NCBI GenBank assembly: GCA_029881555.1
Contig: JAOUMI010000047.1
Location: 1-5,521 of the forward strand
Length of the DNA stretch: 5,521 bases
Direction of reading: 5' to 3'
Origin: Candidatus Bathyarchaeota archaeon
GTDB lineage: Archaea > Thermoproteota > Bathyarchaeia > Bathyarchaeales > Bathyarchaeaceae
Below the pieces are notes generated by a model, which worked only from the letters and a program-made list of their open reading frames with translations, had not been told where the DNA came from and did no database searches. The translations under genes were made by a program, and so were the position numbers. Shown piece after piece: positions 1-5,521 of this stretch (within the stretch, counting starts at the first letter, position 1; the number at the start of each line of letters is the position of its first letter).

Positions 1-376
1 GTTGCGCTACCACCAGAACCGACGGGCAACAGCGACAGTGGCCTTAGCCTCAGGCTTCACGGTCAGGGTGGGCCTAGCGGATGTCGAGGACAGCGGCAAG
101 ATCCGAGGATTTGTGGAAAAGCCAACATTGGAAAAACCAGTAAGCATAGGAATACTGGTTTTTAAGGGAGAAACCCTTAAGGAAGTGGATCGATTGAAAA
201 TGAGCCAGCGTGGACTGGATCTGATGGGAAACGTGATTCCACGCCTCATTAAAGCAGGCAGGCCGGTCTACGGCTACCTAACGGACGCGTTTTGGTACGA
301 TGTCGGAAGCACCGAAGCTTACGAGAAACTGAACCACAAGCTTGTTGATAAAATGTTTTCTCATCTGTTCCAGTAA
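1..376 (+). CDS. Sugar-phosphate nucleotidyltransferase, C-terminal part (5' end outside window)
   Basis: This is the last ~124 residues of an enzyme that joins a sugar 1-phosphate to an NTP, giving an NDP-sugar for glycan or cell-surface synthesis. The frame is open to the left edge, so the TTG at 2 is almost certainly internal. Numbering from base 2, I see the sugar-phosphate-binding motif VEKP (38-41). Next comes SIGILVF (48-54), the counterpart of the family's N-[AS]-G-[IV]-Y-[VI]-F strand. Then there is FWYDVGSTEAY (97-107), the counterpart of the G-x-W-x-D-[IV]-G-T motif, whose Asp (100) binds the catalytic metal. The protein stops soon after this motif, so there is no left-handed beta-helix or acetyltransferase tail; it resembles a single-domain RmlA/GalU/mannose-1-phosphate guanylyltransferase-like enzyme. 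The nucleotide and sugar cannot be told because the GxGTRL signature lies outside the window. The family is secure, the substrate unknown. Confidence 0.88.
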   Translation, partial: LRYHQNRRATATVALASGFTVRVGLADVEDSGKIRGFVEKPTLEKPVSIGILVFKGETLKEVDRLKMSQRGLDLMGNVIPRLIKAGRPVYGYLTDAFWYDVGSTEAYEKLNHKLVDKMFSHLFQ

Positions 377-519
377 AAACTTGGTGGCCGCTGGGTGATA
401 GAAACCGAAGGCTTTCACGTGGAAGGAATTATAAATCTAAAAAGCTTCTGAATACCATAGCTCTCCTAAAAGGAAAGCAGTTTGAAAAGTTGCTCTCTTC
501 ATCATGTTGGATGATAACC
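377..519 (+). promoter_or_regulatory. Intergenic region with archaeal promoter for the coiled-coil gene
   Basis: The best promoter candidate is the TATA-like TTATAAAT at 429-436, preceded by purine-rich GGAAGGAA (421-428) that could serve as a BRE. Initiation about 25 bases downstream would start the transcript near 455-462, giving a leader of roughly 30 bases to the TTG at 490 or 60 bases to the ATG at 520. No T-rich terminator follows the nucleotidyltransferase stop, so read-through from that gene is also possible. The call rests on motif and spacing only. Confidence 0.5.
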
Positions 520-2157
520 ATGTCAAGTTCAAGTCTAACTCTTCCCTACGTTGTTGAAGACGAGGGTAGAAGGAAACCCTTCACACGAGACATGGAATCC
601 GTGGCTGTTCTCTGTCTAGCAGAGGCAAAACGGAAAAAGCCTGGAATCTTAGGGGCTCCGCCTGAGAAAATTTCGTTTATCTCCAAGCTACACTATCCTC
701 TGTGGGCGATTCCTTGGAACGAAGAGTGCATAATTGTAGATGGGCTGAAAATACTTTCTCACACAATCGAGTACATGAAGCCTCCGAACGTAAATCTCTT
801 TGTTGAAAACCTCAAGAGAAACGCAACGGCTCGAGAGCTTTTTCGAAGCGCCTTGAAGAGCCACACCAAAACCTTTGAGGATTTCGCTGAAACCACTCGT
901 GTTTCCATGAACTCCATCGTAGCAAACAAGGAGATTCTGTCCACAATCTCACGGTACGTCGAACATGGACTCGCCCTGAAAAAAGGGGCAACAGAACCTG
1001 TCACATCGATCCCGCTGAAACTCGATGAGGAGGGGGCGATGGAAAAGGCTGGAAACCTGTTTAACCGCTGGAGGCTGATTCAGTCGGAGATAGAGGGTTT
1101 ACGGTACGCCATCAACGTTCTGGATGAAGAAACCAAACTTCACAACCAGAAGATCGTTGGTGAAATTGAACAGATACAGGAAACGTTTGAAGACAAGATT
1201 TCTCGCGCCAAATCTGAGGTGGAGGAAAACGTAGAACAACTTACGACGGAGCGAGATGTCAAGATCAAGAGAATATTCACGGTCTCTGAGAAGGAACTGA
1301 AAGCTGCGCTTAAAGAGAGGGCTGGAGATGAGCAAAAACTGGAGAAGCTGGAGAGAGACAAACGCGTTTATCAGAAAAGAAAACAGATCCGCAAAAGCAA
1401 AGGCGACGAAACAGGTGTAACCTACTGGGATCATAAGACAAAAGTGTGCAAAAACAAGATTTCCGAAGTTAAAGGAAAAATCAAAGTTCTCTCACGATTT
1501 ATCGAACGCACCCGCAAACAAGGCGAACTCGGCATAAAAAAATTGAACGAGAGCTATCAGGGAATGATTGTTCGGGAAAGAAAGAAAATATCGGATTTAG
1601 AAACCCTGCGAGACTCCCAGATTGAGACGGCTAAAAAAGAAGTCGGAGAGTTAGTGTCAGAGGCTTCGTCAATAACAAACCTAATCGAACAACTCATAGA
1701 GCAGAAGAAACTGCAAGCATCTCAGCTCAAGGAGATAACGATTCCGTGGGGGCCAGAGGGCGTTACTTTGATCAACATGCCGTTCTACGTGTTTCGATAC
1801 GAAACCAAGGAAAAGTCCCGATATCATATGCATCCGCCCGTGGTCGCTATGGGCTACGAGGGCATCATAAGAAGGATTCAGAAGACAATTTGGAGCTTTA
1901 GCCTCGAATCCCGTATCAAACTCCTCCTGCGTCCAGGATCGAGAGCACTAGAGGAAATGTTTACCTCAATTCTTGCTGAGAGGGTGCGGGAAGACGAGAC
2001 TCTGACAGGCGTCGTGTATGAGATAGGCTCTTCCAAGAATCTCCTTAACGTTCAAGATTTTGGGGAAGCGTTGGCTAGGGGGGTGGAAGAGCTCAAAGTG
2101 GAGGGCTGGATCAGCCGAGAAGAGGGAGACGCCATCTTAAAAGCTTATGCTCACTAA
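520..2157 (+). CDS. Unrecognised large coiled-coil protein, possible partner of the downstream AAA+ ATPase
   Basis: I do not recognise this family. The ATG at 520 is chosen because GGATGAT (509-515) is a fair Shine-Dalgarno match 4 bases upstream, and the ten residues added by the TTG at 490 look non-coding; an ATG at 511 is also possible. Numbering from 520, residues ~10-175 form a mixed globular region with hydrophobic strand-like stretches (around 50-75) and helices. Residues ~175-290 and ~312-403 are two long, Glu/Lys/Arg-rich helical stretches with heptad-like spacing. They are separated by a short polar turn (about 291-311, with GDETG then TYWDH), which suggests an antiparallel coiled-coil hairpin. 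Residues ~407-545 form a second globular part with a strand-rich start (ITIPWG, then MPFYVFRYE) and helices. There is no signal peptide, membrane segment, Walker motif or metal-binding cluster. A cytoplasmic structural or DNA-associated role is inferred from shape and neighbours only. The gene is certain, the function is not. Confidence 0.88.
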   Translation: MSSSSLTLPYVVEDEGRRKPFTRDMESVAVLCLAEAKRKKPGILGAPPEKISFISKLHYPLWAIPWNEECIIVDGLKILSHTIEYMKPPNVNLFVENLKRNATARELFRSALKSHTKTFEDFAETTRVSMNSIVANKEILSTISRYVEHGLALKKGATEPVTSIPLKLDEEGAMEKAGNLFNRWRLIQSEIEGLRYAINVLDEETKLHNQKIVGEIEQIQETFEDKISRAKSEVEENVEQLTTERDVKIKRIFTVSEKELKAALKERAGDEQKLEKLERDKRVYQKRKQIRKSKGDETGVTYWDHKTKVCKNKISEVKGKIKVLSRFIERTRKQGELGIKKLNESYQGMIVRERKKISDLETLRDSQIETAKKEVGELVSEASSITNLIEQLIEQKKLQASQLKEITIPWGPEGVTLINMPFYVFRYETKEKSRYHMHPPVVAMGYEGIIRRIQKTIWSFSLESRIKLLLRPGSRALEEMFTSILAERVREDETLTGVVYEIGSSKNLLNVQDFGEALARGVEELKVEGWISREEGDAILKAYAH

Positions 2158-2250
2158 GTGTTCTACTCGTTCCCTTTTCCAAAAGCTATTTAAAAATAGT
2201 AGAGGAATGGTAACCCTAGTGAACGCCTGATTTCCGTTAAGGGGAACAAG
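2158..2250 (+). promoter_or_regulatory. Promoter, palindromic TATA region and RBS of the AAA+ ATPase gene
   Basis: A pyrimidine-rich stretch (2159-2180) follows the stop of the coiled-coil gene and could act as a weak archaeal terminator. Immediately after it, CCAAAAG leads into a TATA-like box, TATTTAAAAATA (2187-2198). This sits inside a perfect 6-base inverted repeat, CTATTT and AAATAG, around an AA spacer (2186-2199). Initiation would fall near 2217-2222, giving a ~30-base leader. AAGGGG (2239-2244), 6 bases before the ATG at 2251, is a plausible ribosome binding site. The ATPase gene can therefore be expressed independently of the upstream gene, although co-transcription is not excluded. 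Confidence 0.5.
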
Positions 2251-3993
2251 ATGGCTTTTGACGATAAGTTGCTGGAACGAAAACTCTTGCTTAAGCGAGC
2301 CTTTCCACGAATTGAGCTCTTTGATATAGGTAAAGAACTGAGCATTCCTTACTTTGCCTCCTTCGCGAGCGGATGGGAAATCGATGAAGACGAAGCGTCC
2401 ATCAGGATAGCGTCCAACATAAACGAAAAGCAACTCAAGGAAATCTTTGATAAACATGCACCTCGCGAGTGGACGTTGTTCAGGGGCGCGCACTACACGT
2501 TTGAAAACGGGGAACTGCGCTTGGAAGGGTCCGGCAAAACGATCCAAACGAATGTTCATCAGGCGAAGAAGAGGTATGGAGAAAACTGTGTTGCCATTCT
2601 GAAGAAGCTGGTGAAAGCTGGTAGGGGCTGCAGCCTAGGCGAGATCAAGAAAAGCTTGAAGCGAGGCGTTGACCCTCTCCCCATCCTAGCCAAACTCGAG
2701 CAGTTGAAGGTCATTGTCACGTCCTACAAGGGTGGCCAGTATCAAGAGTGGGAGATACCAGAGGAGGTCTCTCCGATGGTTCAGATGGAGCTGGGAATCA
2801 TGGTGCGTGAGCCTCCGAAAATGGCTGTCGCTCCGACGATTGGGGTGGAAGAAGCGGACTATATGTTGGAGGAGCGCCAAAAAATTCGGAGCATGAATAA
2901 AGAGCTAGACGAATACCTGAACGCTTTGTTAAAGCGTCGTTTAGACGCGACTATAAAGTTTGGAAAGACTTTCTCCGTGGCTTCTTTGGCGAGCTACCTT
3001 CAAGACCTCTTTGGGCCCCTCTTATACTTTGACACTCTGCTCAGCATCACTCAACAGTACGGACTGGCTGACACAGAGATTGTCCATGAGCACGGAAAGA
3101 CCGGGATGCGGACTGGTTGGAACCTCTCCCTGTTTGGGGAGCCGGGAACAGGAAAAAGTTTCTCCACCAGAGACATGATCTTGGGAAAGCCGGACGCCAA
3201 GGTCTTTCCACATGGGATTCCTGGACGCAACCGGTACACGGGTGGAATGACCCCGGCTCGTTTCATCAGGATCGGCCAAGCCTATGTGAAACGAACCTTC
3301 AACTTCATCATCCCGGAGTTCAACGATTGGTTCAAGTACAGGGGCATGGTGGAACCGTTGAAGCTGGCGATGGAGCGTGGGGTTATCAAGTATGAGATGC
3401 ATCGTGAGGTTGTGGGGCCGTACCGTTTCAACTCGTTTTTCAGCGCGAACTACAACGTATCAACCTTCGGCAGGGGATACGAGGTGACGGTTCAAGATCC
3501 AAACTTCAACGCCATTGAGGACCGAATGCTTTGTCGTTTACACACGTTGACAAAACAGCGCTACGTGGAGATCGCGCAGAGCCAGATGAGACTCGCTTTC
3601 GGCGAGATTGACATCGAAAAGGGCGCCCGGCAGATTCGAGATCATCTCACTCTTGTTTACGCGATAGAAACCGAACATCCATTGGTAAAGGGGCGATTTA
3701 TCTGCAAGCCTGTGATGATCAATCCTCAAGCTTACGATCTGATTAAGGATGCTAGGAAAGCAATTTTAGAGCAGATTCCCCAAGAGTTCGTAAGGTTTTC
3801 GGCGCGCTTGGAGGACCGGGCCATTCGATTTGCCTGTGCCGCCTCTCTTCTCAGCTATTTTCATTCGGATTTGGACTACATACCTGTGAGTGAAGACGCG
3901 CTCAGGTATGCGGTGCAACTTTACGTTGAAGAGGCTTCGGTGAGGTCGCGAGAGGAGTTCAAACCTGAAGAGGTTTTGGGGAAACTTGCTTGA
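2251..3993 (+). CDS. Winged-helix AAA+ ATPase, MCM/MoxR-like (pre-sensor-1 hairpin clade)
   Basis: This 580-residue protein is probably an ATP-driven DNA-binding motor. Residues 1-100 are an unrecognised mixed alpha/beta domain. Residues ~108-170 read as a winged helix-turn-helix: helix GENCVAILKKLVKAG, then SLGEIKKSLKRG, a recognition-like helix PLPILAKLEQL, and a wing VIVTSYKGGQYQEWEI. A helical linker (198-240) leads to the AAA+ core. Walker A is GEPGTGKS (296-303). The Walker B position is FIIPEFNDW (352-360), with Glu356 kept but Pro355 where Asp is expected. LKLAMERGVIKYEMHREVVG (370-389) resembles the pre-sensor-1 hairpin of MCM proteins, followed by a sensor 1 Asn in FFSANYN (397-402). 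DRMLCRLH (424-431) matches the SRF arginine-finger position, and FSARLEDRAIRF (516-527) a sensor 2 arginine in a helical lid ending near 565. The start is the ATG at 2251, supported by AAGGGG 6 bases upstream. The AAA+ call is strong. A replicative helicase, MoxR-type chaperone or element-encoded ATPase are all possible. Confidence 0.9.
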   Translation: MAFDDKLLERKLLLKRAFPRIELFDIGKELSIPYFASFASGWEIDEDEASIRIASNINEKQLKEIFDKHAPREWTLFRGAHYTFENGELRLEGSGKTIQTNVHQAKKRYGENCVAILKKLVKAGRGCSLGEIKKSLKRGVDPLPILAKLEQLKVIVTSYKGGQYQEWEIPEEVSPMVQMELGIMVREPPKMAVAPTIGVEEADYMLEERQKIRSMNKELDEYLNALLKRRLDATIKFGKTFSVASLASYLQDLFGPLLYFDTLLSITQQYGLADTEIVHEHGKTGMRTGWNLSLFGEPGTGKSFSTRDMILGKPDAKVFPHGIPGRNRYTGGMTPARFIRIGQAYVKRTFNFIIPEFNDWFKYRGMVEPLKLAMERGVIKYEMHREVVGPYRFNSFFSANYNVSTFGRGYEVTVQDPNFNAIEDRMLCRLHTLTKQRYVEIAQSQMRLAFGEIDIEKGARQIRDHLTLVYAIETEHPLVKGRFICKPVMINPQAYDLIKDARKAILEQIPQEFVRFSARLEDRAIRFACAASLLSYFHSDLDYIPVSEDALRYAVQLYVEEASVRSREEFKPEEVLGKLA

Positions 3994-4006
3994 CAGGTTT
4001 TCCATC
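3994..4006. other. 13-base convergent junction without a separate terminator
   Basis: The + strand ATPase gene and the - strand ribbon-helix-helix gene end tail to tail with only 13 bases between their TGA stop codons. The junction contains a single TTTT and no hairpin. Any transcript ends must lie inside the opposing gene, so the two mRNAs probably overlap at their 3' ends. Confidence 0.6.
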
Positions 4007-4729
4007 TCAGCTTCTCAATGCTGATTCGATGAGGCTTCTGTAAGCTTCTGAGACTCCTGTTTTGTTCGCGTGTGCGTGGGCTTTAACCTTTGCGTGAATT
4101 TCTCTCTCAATTCTGGGTCTGACATAAAGCGGGACTTGTGGCTTCAACTTTTTTCTCTGGCTTATTGTTTCCATTTTCTCATCGGGAGAAACTTTGGATA
4201 TGGTCCAAGCTCTTTCCAACAAGAAGAGCGTTATCATGGATTTCTCGTCGTCCGCTTTGGAGATGGTTACCCAGTTTTTTCCGGGCGCTCTTTTGCCTGT
4301 AGCTTCTTCGTAGGGCATGGTTCGGAAGTGTTCGCGGATTGTGGTTGGAATCTCTTCTGCGCTGTATACGATTTTTCGATGAAGCCGGTCGCTTTCATCT
4401 GCATGAGTCAAGGATATGACATCGTAAAGTTGTCCTTCAATCTCACTTTTCTGGAACACCATGGTTTTTCCCTCAAGTTGAGCGAAGCGTTTTCCGGGTG
4501 GACATTTCAATGCTTTCACCATGACCTTGGTTAATTCCTTGTCTGAGCAGGTCTTGAAAAGCCAGTTGCCTGTGAGGAAATCTTTAACTCGGTAGAAGCG
4601 CACTTCGCCTTCTCGTATTTGTCTCAGGCTGAGGTCGAACCAAGCGTCGTTGGGTCTTTCTTCAACTTGGGTGATCTTGATTTGGTTCAGGTAATGCAAG
4701 TCGGGATCAGCTCTTTTTTCGGTTGACAC
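4007..4729 (-). CDS. Unrecognised protein with C-terminal ribbon-helix-helix DNA-binding segment
   Basis: This is a 240-residue soluble protein. The GTG at 4729 is the only reasonable start: an in-frame TAA lies two codons upstream, and a TATA-like box about 25 bases before the GTG would give a leaderless transcript. Residues 1-185 form one or two domains I cannot name: strand-rich at the start (LNQIKITQVEE, EVRFYRVKDF, NWLFKT), with further strand-like stretches (KTMVFQKS, QLYDVISL) and helices. Residues ~186-198 are a basic linker (QRKKLK). Residues 200-240 look like a ribbon-helix-helix of the CopG/Arc/MetJ type: strand LYVRPRI, helix REIHAKVKAHAHAN, turn KTGVS, helix EAYRSLIESAL. Such segments dimerise and bind operator DNA through the paired strands. 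A transcription regulator, possibly of itself, is the likeliest role; the large N-terminal part could sense a ligand or bind a partner. It follows the NrdG-like gene on the same strand after 85 bases. The gene is strong, the fold call fair. Confidence 0.82.
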   Translation of the reverse strand: MSTEKRADPDLHYLNQIKITQVEERPNDAWFDLSLRQIREGEVRFYRVKDFLTGNWLFKTCSDKELTKVMVKALKCPPGKRFAQLEGKTMVFQKSEIEGQLYDVISLTHADESDRLHRKIVYSAEEIPTTIREHFRTMPYEEATGKRAPGKNWVTISKADDEKSMITLFLLERAWTISKVSPDEKMETISQRKKLKPQVPLYVRPRIEREIHAKVKAHAHANKTGVSEAYRSLIESALRS

Positions 4730-4814
4730 TTTAGTTTAGGTGATGGACCGCTTAAGTTTAGTGGCGTGTCTCTCTTCTGCCCCCTATATTTTTTTTTGAC
4801 TCCCTATAGCCCCC
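4730..4814 (-). promoter_or_regulatory. Promoter and possible operator of the ribbon-helix-helix gene
   Basis: Read on the - strand, two TATA-like boxes precede the GTG at 4729. One is TAAACTTAAG (4751-4760), placed so that initiation would fall at or beside the GTG itself (leaderless). The other is a run of nine A followed by TATAG (4784-4797), which would start a transcript near 4760. The heptamer CTAAACT occurs twice in direct orientation (4733-4739 and 4755-4761), 22 bases apart, so the copies face the same side of the helix. There is no Shine-Dalgarno sequence before the GTG. No U-run terminator follows the upstream radical SAM gene on this strand, so read-through is also possible. Confidence 0.45.
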
Positions 4815-4824
4815 CTAGAGGGAG
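4800..4824 (-). repeat. Inverted repeat over the stop codon of the radical SAM gene
   Basis: CTCCCT (4800-4805) and AGGGAG (4819-4824) form a perfect 6-base inverted repeat with a 13-base loop containing six C (4810-4815). It spans the TAG stop (4815-4817). In the RNA of the radical SAM gene it is followed by A-rich rather than U-rich sequence, so it is not a standard intrinsic terminator. It might mark a 3' end or have no role. Confidence 0.3.
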
Positions 4825-5521
4825 AGGGGAGAAAAACCTCTCAGTGTGGTGTTGGGTATAATCTTCTTTGCTGTTGTGAGAAATCTTTTCATTTCTTCTT
4901 CTAAGAAGGGCTTCGAATTCTTGAATTTTGGATCGATCGTTTCCACGTCACCTTTGTAGTTTTGTATGACGTATTTTCTGCAACCCTTTATTCTCTGGCA
5001 TATCTCCTCGATGTCTTGCTTGTCGTGGAGACCGGGGACAACGGTGGTTCTAAACTCGTATTCAACCCTATCCTTTAGCAGTAGGTCTATTGTTTTTTCG
5101 ATTTTTTCCAGCAAGTTTCCAGTGTTGACGCCACACGCCTTAAAGTATTTTTCTTTGGTTAGAGGGGCTTTGATGTCCATGGCTACGTAGTCTACGAGTT
5201 TCCTGTTGATCAATTCCTGTATCATGACAGGATTGGTTCCGTTAGTGTCCACCTTGACTAGGAAGCCCAGTTTCTTTATTTTCTGGCAAAGGTTCGGCAG
5301 GTCGCTGTTGATGGTTGGCTCTCCGCCAGTGATGACAACGCCTTCAACCCACCCTATGCTCTTGTTTAGGCGCTCTTCTATCTGTTCAAACAGGGTGGTC
5401 GGCAACTTTTCTGGATGAAGAACTAAGTTGACATTGTAACAGAAGGGACAGCGCAGGTTACAGCCTGCCAGAAAAGCAACGGAGGATATCTTTCCGTCCC
5501 AATCCACTAAGCTGAGGTCAA
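4815..5521 (-). CDS. nrdG: NrdG2-type radical SAM protein, anaerobic ribonucleotide reductase activase (5' end outside window)
   Basis: This enzyme uses S-adenosylmethionine and a [4Fe-4S] cluster to install the glycyl radical on a partner, most likely the class III ribonucleotide reductase NrdD, for dNTP synthesis without oxygen. Numbering from the GTG at 5507, the cluster motif CNLRCPFC (16-23) has the CX3CX2C spacing of the superfamily. GGEPT (61-65) is the SAM-binding glycine motif, and VDTNG (86-90) and MDIKAP (110-115) are typical of the activase/PFL-activating branch. The GTG at 5507 is probably not the true start: the frame stays open to the edge and reads DLSLVDWDGKISSVAFLAGC. NrdG2 proteins typically have a similar S-x-[IV]-D-[WY]-x-G-K-[IV] stretch 10-20 residues after their start. 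The protein is complete at its C-terminus and has no extra ferredoxin domain. A pyruvate formate-lyase or other glycyl-radical activase is the alternative; the expected neighbour nrdD would be upstream, beyond 5521. Confidence 0.87.
   Translation of the reverse strand, partial: DLSLVDWDGKISSVAFLAGCNLRCPFCYNVNLVLHPEKLPTTLFEQIEERLNKSIGWVEGVVITGGEPTINSDLPNLCQKIKKLGFLVKVDTNGTNPVMIQELINRKLVDYVAMDIKAPLTKEKYFKACGVNTGNLLEKIEKTIDLLLKDRVEYEFRTTVVPGLHDKQDIEEICQRIKGCRKYVIQNYKGDVETIDPKFKNSKPFLEEEMKRFLTTAKKIIPNTTLRGFSPLSL

Noticed and set aside
377..489. A tRNA or other structured RNA in the first gap
   Set aside because: No acceptor-stem pairing, T-arm consensus or strong hairpin can be found; only short 4-base complementarities are present.
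490..519. TTG at 490 as the start of the coiled-coil protein
   Set aside because: The added residues (MLSSSCWMIT) look non-coding and no well-placed ribosome binding site precedes it, whereas the ATG at 520 has GGATGAT nearby. This is not excluded firmly.
1099..1434. A 111-codon - strand open frame rich in Phe and Leu, resembling a membrane protein
   Set aside because: It lies wholly antisense to the Glu/Lys-rich coiled coil, whose complement naturally reads as Phe/Leu/Ser; it has no promoter or ribosome binding site of its own.
1390..1460. Rad50-like zinc hook at the coiled-coil tip
   Set aside because: Only one cysteine is present and no CXXC motif, so the known zinc-hook arrangement is absent.
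2207..2230. A 7-codon mini-ORF (ATG to TGA) upstream of the ATPase gene, as a possible regulatory leader peptide
   Set aside because: The predicted transcript start (~2217-2222) falls after its ATG, and the purine stretch AGAGG is too close to serve as a ribosome binding site.
4070..4534. A 154-codon + strand open frame
   Set aside because: It is antisense to the ribbon-helix-helix gene, has a Cys/Phe-rich composition without domain character, and has no upstream signals. The - strand frame carries a coherent protein.
4789..4797. Nine-T tract as a transcription terminator
   Set aside because: It reads as T only on the + strand, where no gene ends within 790 bases upstream; for the - strand genes it is an A tract.

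Overview
The window looks archaeal, most likely from an uncultivated anaerobic lineage of the Thermoproteota/Bathyarchaeia type. The lineage is an inference, not something the sequence proves. The evidence is AT-rich TATA-like boxes about 25-30 bases ahead of likely transcript starts, GTG starts, a probable leaderless GTG gene, and an oxygen-sensitive NrdG-type radical SAM enzyme. No RNA gene, insertion sequence, CRISPR array or attachment site was found.

Layout from left to right. Bases 1-376 hold the 3' end of a sugar-phosphate nucleotidyltransferase gene (+), cut by the window edge. A promoter-bearing gap (377-519) leads to a gene (520-2157, +) for an unrecognised ~545-residue protein. It has globular ends and a very long, highly charged central coiled coil. 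After a 93-base gap with its own TATA-like box comes a second + gene (2251-3993). It encodes a winged-helix protein with a C-terminal AAA+ ATPase core of the MCM/MoxR-like (pre-sensor-1 hairpin) kind. Thirteen bases further on, in convergent orientation, is a - strand gene (4007-4729) for an unrecognised protein ending in a ribbon-helix-helix DNA-binding segment. Upstream of it on the same strand is an NrdG2-type radical SAM activase (4815 to beyond 5521), whose start lies outside the window.

The flanking genes are ordinary housekeeping genes: nucleotide-sugar synthesis on the left, anaerobic deoxynucleotide synthesis on the right. The middle three are the interesting part. A coiled-coil-arm protein, a DNA-binding AAA+ motor and a ribbon-helix-helix protein lie together, and none matches a family I can name. 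The two + strand genes may form a functional pair, an ATP-driven motor with a coiled-coil structural partner acting on DNA, either chromosomal or from a decayed or integrated element. The ATPase retains Walker A, sensor 1, arginine-finger and sensor 2 candidates, but has proline where the Walker B aspartate normally sits.
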